Shown here piece after piece: positions 12,421 through 25,477 of a stretch of 64,000 nucleotides of DNA. Within the stretch, counting starts at the first letter, position 1. Each line of letters starts with the position of its first letter. The DNA comes from Chionis minor (taxonomy: Eukaryota > Chordata > Aves > Charadriiformes > Chionididae): contig VZSF01004856.1 of assembly GCA_013398295.1 (NCBI GenBank), positions 200,939-264,938 of the forward strand. Reading direction: 5' to 3'. A program made the position numbers and the translations under genes. The notes under the pieces were generated by a model. It worked only from the letters and a program-made list of their open reading frames with translations, did no database searches and was not told the origin of the DNA.

Positions 12421-12738
12421 GGAGAAAGTGCTTCCTGCCTCAGCCAGCTTTCCTACCCTGAATCCCTTGGTAAATTCCCCAGTGCATGAAGGCACAGGTG
12501 TCTCCAGGACAGTTTGAAAAGAGGAACTTGCTCTGTAGCAGGTGACTATTAAAAACCTAGCACAATTCCATTTTACCACAACAGTCTTTCTCTCCAGTTG
12601 CCACTTTGGTAACCTAAAAAGCTTTGCTGGGTTTTTCACTTGCTGTTGTGGTAATGTCAAGGTTGATAAGCTGCACACAGCTGAAATGTCATGCCGGTAC
12701 TGCAAAGCAAGCAGCTTTCCATCATGGTGATTGTTTCC

Positions 12739-12769
<31 letters not shown>

Positions 12770-13834
12770 TCACGTGTTCCAAAGTGGGGGTGTCTAAAGG
12801 ATGAGGGGGCCCCCTAAAATTGCTGACAGTCATTTCAGCCTGTTCAGAAAGCCATCATCCACATAGGATAAAGCATGATTTTTTCTCTTTTTTATTCAGA
12901 TATTTCGTTAAGTTCAGAAGTTTACATTCAGTTACTTTCTGATATGAATATGTAAATGGCTGGGTGAGTTAGGGTTAAATATGGTCCAAACCAAATTTTG
13001 GTTTGAAAGAGCACCCACATAAAGTGTTTGTTGAACTCCTTGGAGTTGCTTAACATTTATTCCAACACAGATGCCTTTGTCCCTTTACATTTCTAATGTG
13101 TTTTTGCACTTAATCCAGTGATGATTTTATCATTGCTTGGTAATCAGAGATACAAGATTACCAAATTTTTAACATTCTTACTTCTAGCTAAATCATGGGT
13201 TGTGATTAATGTCTGTCATATGTTTCAGTGCTTGCTCCTCCATGCAGCAACTATAAGGTTCAAACACAAAGGAAATAAAAGACTTTAGTTAGGATCATAC
13301 CCACCTGAAGAAGCTTGGGGATAATAACTGGCAATTATTAATATTACTTTATATTACATATAATTCATGGATTATGGATTCTGGAATTGTGGGTTATATT
13401 TCAACTCTAACTGTAGTGGTTTGGCTGTGATGGTTTAAACATATTTCTTCTCAAGTGAGAAAGTATTTTGGTCTTGTTTTGTTTTGGGCCAAAAATAAAA
13501 CGCACAAAACTAATGAAAATTCTCCAATCTGGATTTTACATTGAGAAAAGCATGTTCATTGTTGACATAGGCTTACTGAGTACCTCTACCTGGACTGTGT
13601 AAAATATGTAAAATTTAACCCCCCAAATCCACTTACAGCTTAACCACAGTCTAAGCAGGTTAACTCTGCCAAATCTACATTTTTTAGACCTGAGATCCTT
13701 AGATCTTCTAAGAATTAAACATAACCTCAAATAACAGTATTTATCCCTTACTGAGGAAGAAAGATTTGAATTCTAGTTATTCTGTGCAACGAAAACTTTT
13801 GAGAACATGACAAATGGAAAAATTCTGCTCTAAG
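12421..13834. other. Unique DNA with a 25-bp A-run, no gene seen
   Basis: A pure A-run occupies 12,745-12,769. The sequence before it has no polyadenylation signal and no recognisable cDNA, so I do not call a processed pseudogene or SINE. The remainder is AT-rich without exon signals. Confidence 0.6.
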
Positions 13835-13905
13835 ATGCAAAACCAGTGAAGTTAAGTGATTTTTCTCTCTTAAGGTGGTGAATCCGAATTCTGGGTATAA
13901 ATCGG
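13835..13905 (-). repeat. MIR/L2-like relic
   Basis: The sequence GAAGTTAAGTGATTTTTC followed by a 'ggtggtgaatccgaattctgggt' stretch matches, by eye, the minus-strand order of the MIR/L2 tail (gaggttaagtgacttgccc, then the ggcagagccgggatt-like part). Divergence is high, as expected for an element active before the amniote radiation. Family is uncertain. Confidence 0.4.
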
Positions 13906-16240
13906 CTAACAGCTAAAGGCTAAGATATATGTATGTGGGGTTCTGTGCTAAGCATCAAACCTAAAAAAAAATACCTCAGAAAACCCTTAAGCAAGGTTTC
14001 TAAACAGGACATAATCTGCAGTAAAAGACATCCTTGAAAATGAGACTTTTTCTCTTTGGTTAGTTAGGAAAATTGTCTTCGGTATCCACAAGGAAGGACC
14101 GCATGTGTTCTCTATTACGTCTGGCTTTCCAGGGGTCAGCAACACAGAAGTTTATTTGGTGAGTTGTCCATGTTCCATGTTCCATGACAACTTGTCTGAA
14201 GAGGTCATGTTCTTGGACAGAGAATATTGCACTTTCAGGCTATTTTTGATTAGTTCCTGGTGGCTAATAAGACTTCACAGATGTGACTGAGCCTTACTGT
14301 GTAGAATAAAGTGGTTAAGTATTCCAGCAAAAGATGCTGGCAGGGTGAATGTAGGATCTTACTGCCATCACTGCAGACGAGTCATACTCTCCAGAATCCC
14401 TTGTGTCTCATCAACTTATCATAGCAGGGGTCTCACAGGTTTATTTCTAGCTGGTTTTTTGATGATGTGTATTATAGGGAAGGACAGTTTGGCATTACAG
14501 AGGCAAAAGGAGAAGACAGGAAAATAATTTAATGCCGTTAATTTTACCTCATGATCTCTTGGCAGAAAATATTTTTATGAAGTAATTTTTGGAGTTGAGG
14601 CAGAATCTAAGCATTTTTAGCCTGAAAATGGTGGTGAACAGATTTTTATTTCTGTACAGAGGCAGAAATGATTTAACCAAGGCAACATGTTCATCGTTTA
14701 TGCCCGTCAATAGCCTAAGGGTCCAGTCCAAATGACAGCTGGCTGTGCACATCCAAACATTACCTTTGAGAAACTTTAAATCCAGAATTCAACTACAAAG
14801 TCTTAAATCATTGTATTGAAAACTTTCTTTCTAAAGACATTGATATATCCCATGGCTGCAACTGTTTTGAGCTTTATAAGAACATGCCTCCCTCAGTTGC
14901 CATGAAAATGTTAATTTTATGATGGCTTCTTGTAGGTCTCTGTTTATTTTAAGTCCATGTGAGTTAACTGATGGTTAGACTTCCCTAGGCAACTCTGTTT
15001 TTCCTAGAATTCTGTTGATGGGATTTTTTCAAATACTTGCTTTTTCTGGGACAAGAGACTGTGTGGCCGGGCTTCTCAATGGTGGTGAAGCAGTGGTGTA
15101 ACACCTTCTGAGAGAGTGGCAAAATTGTTCAAATCCCCACTGCTTTATGGGGATTAATTTAACGAGAGCTGTCAGTGAACATTGGAGGTGTGAGAGAAGA
15201 CCAGGGTGTTACAAGTGCTCTTGAAACCATGCTCTGGCTGCATACCTGCCAACATTTCAAATGTTCAAAGTGGTAGACTTGGCAGATAGGCTGAGTCTGG
15301 TTCCTACGTCTGCCTGCTCCTGCAGAGCCTCCTGCCCCTTCTCTCCATGCCTCTTGGAGAGGCCAGCAGCTTCTTGCTCTTGCAGGCTGGCTTTCCCTCC
15401 TGAAAAGTCAGATGCTATCTGCTTGAATCTTCCTGCTGATGTTGTTCGAAGAGACAAGACACTACTGATCCTCTGAGCAGGGTATCCTGTTTCAGTGACT
15501 GCACGTCCGTCATTTTAGCAGCAGTAGAAATTTTGCAAAATGAGCATGTTGGACCAGGGGTCTAGTGTTGGCAGGTGTATTTCTAGGGCACCAAGAGGAC
15601 CAGTCAAAGCAGTTGAAAGATGGATTACAAAGGGAATTAATTAACAGACACATTATTAAGTTATTTAGCAAAAGGGAGTGGTGAATATGCTAGACATTGC
15701 AGGGAAAGGTCTTTTCGGTATGGAGCAAAGTAGGACAGAAGGTGGAATTGATTTCAGGTCTGAGATACTCAAATGGGATTAAAAAGTCTTCCTTCGCCTT
15801 AAGCAGGTAATGCTGGTGGATAGAGATTCTGGTGACTCTATAGGCGCTGTATGAAACACAAAAGTGGTAGACTTGTGCATTAGGTTCATTTATCTACTAA
15901 GGATTTATACACAGTTTTATACATAAAGAATCCAAGTACACTCGGGATGCACCTGATTTCCTGTGTTGTCACTGTGAAATGTATCTCTGCAGGCTCAGCA
16001 AGCTCAGTGCACCCAGCATGAATGTGAGATATTAAGCAGGTTTATACAGGCACATGGACACTTGCCTGGGATTTGCAAGTGCCCAGAAACTCAGTAGATT
16101 CAGAAACTGCAAGCAAATGGCCAAATTCCTTTTGGCCCCGCAAGGAGTCAACAGCAACATGGGAAAGGGGGGGTAGATGACTCACAGAAGTGAAAATCTA
16201 TGGGAAGGAGTGTCAGAGTTGGCAGGTATGGGTTCTAATA
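13906..16240. other. Unique non-coding DNA, no gene seen
   Basis: No recognisable exon or young repeat. The two opposite-strand frames near 15,260-15,470 (66-71 codons) sit in locally GC-richer sequence and show no domain. Confidence 0.5.
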
Positions 16241-16330
16241 CAAAAAAAAACCAAACCAAAAACCAAACAAAAAAACCCAACAAAAAACCAAACCAAACCA
16301 AAAAAACCCCACCCCAACACAACAAAGAAA
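16241..16330. repeat. A/C-rich low-complexity tract
   Basis: About 90 bp composed almost only of A and C on the + strand, with irregular CCAAA, CAAAAAA and CCCCA units. The translated Lys/Pro/Thr-rich frame through it is a by-product. It could be a degenerated microsatellite. Confidence 0.85.
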
Positions 16331-17879
16331 AGTAGTCATGGAGGCCACACCTGGCCTGCGTCTATTGTGGCTGTGGCAGAAGGAAGGAAATAAGAAAGCA
16401 GAGCTCCCAAACCCTTAACCTCCAAGTATCCGAATCTCCCTCAGCAATACTCTTATTTTGACCTCAAAAATGAATTTAATGACCCACCACACAACCAAAT
16501 GCTGGCCAGACCAGTCAGCTAACACTCTCTGCAGAGGCAGTAGTGTTAAGGACTGCTTCTCTGGTTACCCAAACCTGAGCTTCTCTTCCTTCTTGCAGGT
16601 CATATTTTTTCCTTGCTGCCCTGCTGATCTGGTTAGCCCTTGATGCTCTGTATACTCTGCCCACATCCACTGTATTTACCTCTAGTGAAGGGGAGGTGTG
16701 TGGTGGGGAAGTAAAGGATCCTTCTGAGAACTACTCTTTATCCTCAAAGGAATTAGAGTTGTAGACAGTGGGAAATAAAAGAAGAGAGCTGGTATTGGAC
16801 TAAGGAAACAGAAAGAAAAATCTAGCTACTCGTTTTGGGCTTGAAAATTATAGTGCTTGTCTCCTGATGGGAGGCACCCAGAAGGAGCACCCAGAGGAGG
16901 CTGTGACTCCAAGAGCAGGGGTAATTGCAGGTGCACAGAAGCATGCTTGGAGAGCGCATGAGAGTTACTGAAAATTAGGTGGGGCTGGGAAGACTGAGAT
17001 CAGGAGAATGACGTAGAGCGGTGCTCTCTGAAACAGCCTTCAACAAAATGGGTAGATCACACTTTGCTGTAGAGATGGATCTGAACGCCTCCCGTTGAGA
17101 CTTCAGTGGGGGTCACCCATTTCCTCTTGGATGCTCTAAGCCCCAGGTTTTTATTACAAAAGGTGCTTAATTCCTCATATATTAAAGAAAAGAGGAGAGG
17201 CTGTGTAGACATCCTGCCCTGAGAGGAGTTTCCAGGCTCACGGTCTTCAATTCAGACCTGGGTCTCTGGTGCTGAGAAGTGATGATGATTAGACAGACCA
17301 CGTTGCTTCCCTGCTGGCTAATTCTGAGCACTATGAATGGGACTGCCTTTTGGTGGCCCCATGCCTAATGTGGGGTGCCTTGAGCCCCATTCTGCTCTTT
17401 CCCCTTCCATGTAAGAGCAGGCATAACCCTGGTGAGGAAACAGACATGTGCCTAGGTGTGAAGCGCTCCTAAAGTTAAATTATTATGGTGATGTGTCTCA
17501 CGGCATCTTTGGCTGATCCAGCATTTATGCGCCGGATACACCGTGCAGGCAGAAGGGTATGTGCGACCCACATCCTCCCCAGCCAGTCAGACAGAGTATT
17601 TGGTGGCAGTGTGCCCGTCTGGTCTATGTCCTGGGGTTTCCTTTGATGCCAGGGGGAGGACGGGAGGGAAGGACAGGGAGGGGAGGAGCACGCCTCACCC
17701 CTATCCCCATCTGGTATTTGGGGCACACCTGGGTGCAGGAGCTGGGGAGCAGTGGTGGGCCCCGCAGCACAGGCATGGCCTTTGTGTGTAGCAAGGGTTG
17801 CGGTGAATGAGGCGGCTCCTGCCATGAAACTTCACTTCTTCCTTAATGCAGAGCGTTAGGCTTTGAAGCTCGAGTCTCC
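16331..17879. other. Unique DNA, GC-richer toward 17.5-17.8 kb
   Basis: No gene recognised. The 17,540-17,820 patch is GC-rich with long chance frames on both strands (up to 116 codons on the minus strand). It has scattered CpGs but not the density of a promoter island. Confidence 0.45.
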
Positions 17880-18360
17880 CCTGATCAGTTTACTCCATAA
17901 ATTAATGTGTTAATTGTACACACAGTGCTGTCTATTAGAGAGGTGTGTGTTTGACAGCCTCCAGCTGTGTGTTTGTAGAGATCCTGTTGTAGAAATCATT
18001 ACAACGAGCAGTTTTCACAACCTTTTTAATGCACTCTTAAAAGTAACAATTACAGGGGCTTTAACATTTGCAGCTGAAACATGTTTGGAGAATGGCTCAT
18101 TCAGCTGCTTTAGTGTTAACTTGATGTTAGATCGGATTGCATGATGCCAAATTAGCCATACACCACATATCATCCCACTAACATTGTAAGCGCTTTTCTT
18201 TTTCTCAAAAAACAAATCAAAAAATGCCACCATTTTTAAAGCTCGTACTTCAGAAATTCTTTTGTAACAGGTTCCATCTGTTCTTAATTTCTTGCCTAAA
18301 CACGCAGGCTCGCAAGCAAACCCTTTACTCACGTTGACTCCTGTGTGAGTCATGGCTCAC
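17880..18360. promoter_or_regulatory. Candidate conserved non-coding enhancer block
   Basis: Compact block with an ATAAATTAATGTGTTAATTG core near 17,898, followed by several ATTA/TAAT sites, AACAATTACAGG near 18,044, GTGTTAACTTGATGTTAG near 18,112 and paired TGAGTCA-like sites near 18,345. It has little simple repeat and no known transposon. An open minus-strand frame of 112 codons crosses it but shows no domain. Enhancer status is inferred from motif clustering only. Confidence 0.45.
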
Positions 18361-19074
18361 AAAAGGGTGCAGGCAGTCTGGCCCTCGGATAGAGGCAAGC
18401 GCGTGTTATATATTTACAACAAATCTGTTTGACCTCTCAAATGCAGTGGGCACTACTGTTAATATGTCGAACCCTGTGAATCACAGAAACAGAGTCAGAA
18501 CAGATGGAGTTTAAAGTTGGTTTTTTTTTAATTTGTCATGCTTTTCTCTTTGGACACTGATTCATACACCTGTGAAACAGAGTAAATACAATTTTGTTTC
18601 TTTTAATGGTAGGAACTGAAGTCTAGCTAATGTTGGGTACAGAGGTCTACTGTCAGAAATGACCATTTCACAATCTGTCAAATGAGTGTTGCTAGGGTGC
18701 TGCAGGGGGTCCAGACATCAACAGGTTTGAAAGTGTCCACACAGGCATTCACACCCACCACCAAGGCATACAACCCAAACAACAGCTGATGAATTTCTTG
18801 TCACCTCTACAAGCAAACAAGGATGTTCAGGGACAATGAAGTGCTCGTTGCATTGGTAAAAAACCACCTGCATGTTCAGCTGGAACCGTGTTTCGGTAGC
18901 TGTGGCTGGAAGTTGTTTGTCAGGAAAGCAGGAACAATCCATTTTTATGTTAATTTGCTGTCTCCAAACAGCAACTGGAGCCCCTGGAAAGGTTGGGGGT
19001 GGACGGCGTGCGCAGAGAGGAGGCAAACCATCGAAAGGTGAGAAAAAAATGCAGTGAAAGTTAAAGCAGCTTGA
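18361..19074. other. Unique non-coding DNA between two enhancer-like blocks
   Basis: No recognisable exon, RNA or repeat. Overlapping frames at 18,718-19,057 on both strands (72-102 codons) lack domains. Confidence 0.45.
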
Positions 19075-19500
19075 CCCAAGGAGACACCGATCTGTGTAAT
19101 GTAAATGGGAAAACTTGAAGAAAGAAATGGTTTGCAGACAAATAATTGGAGAAGTTTGACCCCGGTACTGAACGGGGAGGGGAGGGAGAGAAGGAGAGAA
19201 AGAGGAAGAGTGGAATGAAGACCTGTGTAATGTAAATTAAAAAGACTGTGGTATAAGCATTTACAGACCAGTTGGAGCCCAGAGAATGTACGCCTGTCCT
19301 CTAGCTACAGAATGTTTCAATATGCAATTTTCTAAAGTAATCTAAAGTGCTGCTTGTTTCAAGAAAAAAAGCCCCGAAACATTTACAAGGCTCTGCAATT
19401 TGCTATTTAAATTGCATTGAGGTGTTTCATGCAGTAGGTCACATGTACGCTGCCCTACTTCACCAATCATTTCCAACAGGCAGCGTGCTTAATGCATGCT
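19075..19500. promoter_or_regulatory. Candidate enhancer block with a repeated 15-mer
   Basis: The 15-mer CTGTGTAATGTAAAT occurs exactly at 19,092-19,106 and 19,223-19,237, 131 bp apart in the same orientation. Between them lies a purine-rich GGGAGGGGAGGG patch. Downstream are AATTTGCTATTTAAATTGC near 19,396 and CCAATCATTTCC near 19,463. The repeated 15-mer without surrounding duplication suggests a repeated binding site rather than a tandem copy. Function is inferred. Confidence 0.4.
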
Positions 19501-21789
19501 GCTACCTATCAGGGTTTTCCTGAATTTACTGGAGGCCTTCACTGATGTAATAATACAGTAGGTTCTAAAATGCTTGAAAAATAAAATGAAGATTAAGATT
19601 AAACAAAACATTTTTCTTGGTGATAAATTTAAGCAAATTGAATGTAATTGCTCAATTTTATTCAAAGAAAGAGCCTGTGCTGACCTTACAGTCAAATATT
19701 CTTCCTGACTTTTGCAAGCCTGGATACATGACATCATTTGGACAATTTGCACATATTTATACAATTTGTCATCATTCTGTCTTTACAGTCTGGAGAGTTA
19801 CAGGATTTGCCTCTAGGCTTACTTTTCCCCCTGCACAAGATGCTTTATGAGAATCATATGCTTGCAATACTATTTTTAAAAACTGAAAAATTTAAGTAAA
19901 CATTGGGAACCTACTTCATATTTAAAGCTGATATGAAGAAAATAAATTGTGAACAGAGGAACAGGGGCTGGAAAATTCTAAACCCAAGCACGTACTGAAG
20001 GCACAAGTGTTTTTTTTCCTTAGGCTACCTTTGACATGGGTATGTATGAACAGTATGGGCCAGGATAGTATTTCAGAGATGGGGGAGGCACTGAATGAAT
20101 TTTTTTGTGCTTCCACCAAATGTAATTGACTCCTGTACCTCATTACCATATCAGTCAGTTGTGTGGATTATCAGAAAGATTAGGAAAGTGGCTATTTGGC
20201 ATGCACTCCAAACTTAGATTCTTTTGAGATGAAGGAAGGGGAAAAGGTTGGCACAATAGAGAGAAGAAGCAAGAGTTTACAAACTAAATGTTTATAGCGA
20301 AGTCCTTAGCAGTTGGAGTACATGAATAAGTTGTTTTGATACTTCAAATGAAAATTGGCATTAATTTTTGAGAATTTAAACCCTTATAACCCTTTAAATG
20401 CTCCCTTATGAGAGCTTTCATAGGTCTGCTCCATTCAGCTCCTAGGCATCAAATTAGAAAACACTATCTTCTTGTTTATGGTAGTTGCTATTATTGAGAC
20501 AGTCTTTAAAAGAGATCAGCAGAGTATGTTCTTGAGAGGGCTGAGGTGCTTTTTTCCAACTCTGTTCTTTCATGCTGCACCTAATCCGCAGACATTTGTG
20601 AATTTTGGTTTTGGTGCACGCTATGCATTTGGCTTCTTGTCAGGGCAAGGCCTGACTAGATACCAATATTCAATCTGCTCATTTACTCCTTCATCCCGAA
20701 GTACTGATCAGAGCTGATCTATACAGCAGATTGGCTGAGTCACCACTTGAGGGGGGTAGTAAATATGGGGTTGACAGAACTCTGGCTTTGCTGTATTGTC
20801 TGCACTTTCCTTAGTTTGAATAAAAAGATCTAGCAGATTTTTTTTTTCCCCAAAAGGAAAAAAAGGAATAAATTTAAAAGAAGCCAAAACTGTTTTCAAA
20901 TAAAGATCAAGTATGATTTTTTTTTTCCTGGGGAAAAGGGATTATTTTTATTTTTTTCTGAAGTCATATTTTTTCTGTTTTGAATCAGCTTTTTCTTTTG
21001 GATTTCACTTCATGATTTTAGAATAATTGTAATCGTCCCACAATTAAAACAGAATTTTCACCTCAGGTTGAATGAAATGTTTTGTTCGAATAACATTTTT
21101 TCAGCATTATGGCTTGACCGTTGAATCAAGAAAAACTGCAGTGTGTGCAGCTAGTAAGGCCTTTCTCCCACAGCAAGAAACAAGCTTGGTCATTGATTTC
21201 AGCTAGCATGAAATGAAGTCCAAATCGATTCACACCAACAGCTTTTAACTTTCAGAGGGGACTTATATTTGAACGATAGACTGAAAGTGAGTGATCCATA
21301 AACCTGGTAAACAACACTTTATTGCTCTTGTAACTCAGTAGATGTGCACTGAGCCTTATAGACAAAAGCAAATCTTCTCTCTAAGTTATTATGGACAAAT
21401 AGAGAGGAGACAAACAGCAGACTCAGAAAGGTGAGGATGGATGAAGATGGTAACCATCAATTGAAGTATATTTCCAGTGAGTAATTGGAAGCAGGGGTCA
21501 GATATTCTGGCTTCTTGAAACGATCACTTTTTTAGAAGAGTTAGAGGGAGAAAGATGGAGGGTCTTAGTGAAAGCAGAAAGGGATGAAAGCAGAAAGATA
21601 AACACAGAACCTTGCTTTGAGGGCATGCATTTTGGGCTCAGCCACAGATGCAAGGAAAGAGGTACGGTAAGGGTATAAAGCAGCAGGACATCATAGGTAA
21701 GGCTGAAGAACTTGACTCTGACCCTGTAAGTGAAAACAAACCTGAAGAGAGACTTTAAAAGCTCCTTGTGACTGAAGTAATGTCACGAT
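19501..21789. other. Unique AT-rich DNA, no gene seen
   Basis: T-rich and A-rich runs lie near 20,840-20,960. A short near-duplicate (GAAAGCAGAAAGGGA-like, twice) lies near 21,570-21,598. No coding or transposon signal is recognised. Confidence 0.5.
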
Positions 21790-22120
21790 TTTGCAGAAAG
21801 ACTGAGTTAATTAAAACCTGCAAGCCAGAACACTGCTATTAATTCATTAAATGGTCCTGTGGTCTAACAGGCTGCTAATGTAGCTTATGCAGACTCTGCG
21901 TCACTTGCTGCTTGTGACAGCAGATCCTGCAGGCAGCGATGAGGCAAGACTTTTGCCTATGCTTACCTTTATGCGCCACCACTAAATCTTTGCACAATCA
22001 GGGCCTCAGCATCTGTCAATAAGTCCTGACCACACAGGCACATTGACTTATAATCTGACTTCTATTCAGTATGCGCACAGGTTATCAATGCACATATTTG
22101 GTACCCTTCATTAGTTTAGT
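21790..22120. promoter_or_regulatory. Candidate conserved non-coding block
   Basis: Contains GAGTTAATTAAAACC near 21,803, CTATTAATTCATTAAATGG near 21,836, ATCTGTCAATAAGTC near 22,012 and GGTTATCAATGCAC near 22,080. These are homeodomain, TALE and HNF/Cut-like motifs in non-repetitive DNA. No open frame of note. The call rests on motif density alone. Confidence 0.35.
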
Positions 22121-22720
22121 GTGCTATCTTTAGAGAAAAGTCAATGGCCTGCCCATCTCAATGGATACCCTAGAATAAATTTGTGAACTAACTACAAAAG
22201 AGTACATAAAACCAGATGAGGCATGACAGAATTAAAGTCTTTGAGTCAGACGCTCAGCTGTGGCAAGCAGCCAGCTGTGCCACTGCCAGTTAGGCCATGC
22301 GTATTACCATTACAATTATATCGAAGGGAAATGACTTCATGCGCAGGGTATGGCTTGAATATTAAAAATTCCTTGAGCGAAATGAAAGGCGCATTACAGT
22401 ATGATAGAAAAAGAGTGCAAACATGTTTCATTTTATTTCAACACTATGCTCCAGCAGATGCACTGGTAAGCAAAGGAAATTGCTAGGTCTCAGTTTCATG
22501 TTCCAGGGCTTTACTGATTGGAGGACAGATTTACAGCACATGTAAGAAACAATTAGAATAGGGACTCCACCAACAACAAAGCAAGGGAATAAATTCCGAT
22601 AATGAGACGGGAAAAGTACAAGGTAGAAATGATCTATGTGCTTGCATTTGGGGTATAAAATGTCAAAAAGCCCTGTGTCAGCATGAATTGCACTAGGCAA
22701 CAGATGGTGTACAGATTACG
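22121..22720. other. Unique DNA, possibly part of a regulatory block
   Basis: An AT-rich segment at 22,500-22,620 holds AAGAAACAATTAGAATAGG and other ATTA cores and may extend the preceding block. Open frames on both strands (61-90 codons) lack domains. Confidence 0.35.
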
Positions 22721-22762
22721 CTCTCTCCTTCTTTCTCTCTCTCTCTCCGCGTCTCTTTCTTT
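22721..22762. repeat. (CT)n microsatellite
   Basis: About 42 bp of CT dinucleotides with a few TTC interruptions. Confidence 0.85.
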
Positions 22763-23084
22763 TATGGCTTTCTTTCCAAAAAACCTACAGATTTCCCCCA
22801 AACACTTTGCTATTTATTGGCTGTCAGCTGAATAACCATAAATGTTTGGTTGGGAGATTGTCAGGGAAAGAAGGAAGGGAGGGAACAGACAAGAAAAACT
22901 TCAAAGTTTTCCCAGTCATGTTGCACGGACAAGAGATCTACTCTTTCGATTCTGAATTGTTGCTTTTTGGTTAAATTTTCTAGGCTGAAAGTTTTGATTT
23001 TTTTTCTTCTTCCTTCCAGAGACAGTAACTGAATGTCATGCGAAAAAAAAAGAGAGGTGCCTGCAGAGTAAGGGCTGTGCAGTG

Positions 23085-23300
23085 CTGAAGTCATGTCTGA
23101 CATCACAGCAATGAAACAGAGCTCAAAGAAACTTGTTGCTCCTTAGCATCTATTTACATTGTGTAAGCAGAGTGCCTGAATCACACAAAGGTCTCATTTT
23201 GTGAGAAAAAACTCATGAGTCATGGAGGGATCTGAAACTTGTGACATACTTTTACCTCGGTGAATCATAAACCACAACACCTTATCACTATAAAACAACA
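23085..23300. promoter_or_regulatory. Candidate conserved non-coding block
   Basis: Short dense segment with an AP-1-like ACTCATGAGTCATGG near 23,209, TTGTGACATAC near 23,239, GGTGAATCATAAACCAC near 23,259 and a TTAGCATCTATTTACA stretch near 23,141. No repeat or open frame explains it. Inferred from motif clustering. Confidence 0.35.
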
Positions 23301-25425
23301 AACACTGCAGAAGCCATGTGGGTAGGGATCGTTCTAACCTGTTCCCCCAGTGTAGCCACTTTGTGTGTGGAACTGGGATATTATATACAACAGTTTAGGA
23401 CAAGAGATGAAGAAAATATTCCTTCTAAGACAAAGGTATCTGAAACACAAACAAGATAGTAACCAAATGAGAATACACTTACAAACCTCCATCCCAATGA
23501 AAATAATAATATATGAATGTCAGTTACATTAAGTGTTTTAAAGTCAGAAGCACAAGAAACTTGAGATTTTACAGTTGCTGCATTTCTACAGTCTTCTGCT
23601 GTTTTTAACCATACTGTTTTATTTTCACAGAGGCTGAATACTCTAGAAGAATTAGATGAAAATAGTCCTCTGAATGACGTATTTCTAATTGTCCAATTCT
23701 AAATTTGAAAACTCTTAGATGCCATTCACAGAGAATGCAACTAAACAAATTGCTAACGAATTTGAATTCTCACAGTTTATTTTCTGGCTAGACCCTCGAC
23801 AAGCTAAGTGGCCAAAATTTCTTTTAACGTTCAAAATCCAACTGTATTATTGTGATACTATTCCTTGCACATTCCACCCAGACTGATGCAACCCGCTTAA
23901 AGCCAGACCGATTTCTAACTTGCTTGATCACAAAGATGCAAGAGATGCAGATTTACAAAAATCAGCAAGGGAGGATTTACACCAGAAGTTGTGACCCTTT
24001 CATAATTCCTTAGCACCTGCTGAGGTGGCACATGTTCCTCTGCTTTGTGGCAGAGCCACGGCTGTGTGCTGGCCATTACATCTCTGCCCCGGGTGCTGCC
24101 CTTGCTGCTACTGCGTCCTACTTGCCCCATCTGGCAGTAACAGGCAGCGCTTAGAGGTGTTATGTGAAGGGGAGACAAGGAATGCTGTAAGGGGTTCCGG
24201 AGACACCATTTGTGATAGGTACTTTACCACCACCAGCACAAGGAAACGTGCCCAGAAGCAAAACACCCACAGCTAAGCTCAGCCCACAGCTAAGCTCTGA
24301 GGTTGGGGCAGTTACAGAAATACCTTCACTCTCAAATAATAGTTTCAGTGTCAGGCTCAGGGTGGAAGCAGAATAAGTATCAAAATCCACTGGAAATGAA
24401 AGTATGAGCTGTCTAGCTTTGTGTACTACAAGTAGCATACCGGGTTGTCTACAAGCTTTTCAAACCTAGCAGACTGTGGATGGCCATGTGAGTGTTTCCC
24501 GATGTGTGCATCATGTAGGCATGTACTTCCAGTTTGCAGATATGACCCACCTCCTTCGTTTTACCTGTGGAGTACAGTGGCAATTGTCATATGTTGGCTC
24601 TGGCTGAAAACATCCTGACTAGGTCCCATGTCTATGGACCCACACCACCCCTGTAGCAGTTCCAAGAAACTCCCACCTCCTTGAGAGGTTTTGTGAATGC
24701 CATACTTCTGAGGGAACCTGCCCTCTCAGTCCCAGGGAAGTGGATACAGCAGATCTAATCTACCTTTGTCTTGTGGAGGTTGTATGGTGTTGATGTCTTC
24801 ACAAAAGCAGGATGATGCGTGCCATCTGTAGTGCATCTCTCAGAAGGATCAGCAAAGGAGGAATAGCAGCTCCCACCCCCTCCAATCACTCAGGACTTTT
24901 GCACTTAAGAGATTCTAGTGAGGCTAACAGTATCACAACTTGAGGGCCTTTTCAGTTCTCAATGGACAAGGGAAACATTTAAATAATTTTTCCAGTAAAG
25001 ATAAGTGTTCCAGGATGCACACCCATCCCTAAACATACATTGATGTCAGTCTTGACCATGCTCAGGCAGGAAGAGTATTTCTAAAGACACCTATGGAAAT
25101 TATGAAAATAGCAATCTTGAAAATGTCTGGGATGTGTTACCACTGAAACAAGGAGGTCTGTCGAGATGGAAAAGAGAGTGAGCAGTTAGAGGAATACGTA
25201 GTAGGAGCTGACAAAAAGAATCCTTGTGGGGAATAACATTAAAGGCTGAAGACTAAGACTACTGGACTTCATATTATAAAACATGAGTAAAGAAAGGTTG
25301 AAATACATGAGGACTTTCCCACATTTTACAACGTGTAGAGAGAGACATTCAGCTCTGGATCATGTGGTTGGGAGTTAAAATTTCCATATTTTCAAATGGT
25401 AAAAGTGGCTACAGCTTCACGGTCT
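23301..25425. other. Unique non-coding DNA, no gene seen
   Basis: Contains a 17-bp near-perfect tandem pair at 24,266-24,299 (unit CCCACAGCTAAGCTCAG, two differences at most). Overlapping frames near 23,915-24,440 on both strands (83-92 codons) show no domain. Confidence 0.5.
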
Positions 25426-25477
25426 GCAGCCAGAAGCTCCAGTGCACAGGAGCAGCCAGAAGCTCCAGTGCACAGGA
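25426..25477. repeat. Perfect 26-bp tandem duplication
   Basis: The 26-bp unit beginning GCAGCCAGAAGCTCC at 25,426-25,451 is repeated exactly at 25,452-25,477. It is a small recent duplication in otherwise unique DNA. Confidence 0.95.

Noticed and set aside
12421..12769. Processed pseudogene or SINE ending in the 25-bp A-run
   Set aside because: No polyadenylation signal, no recognisable cDNA or SINE head upstream, no flanking target duplication seen.
18015..18353. 112-codon minus-strand frame through an enhancer-like block
   Set aside because: No domain or splice context; the motif content of the DNA explains the block better than coding does.
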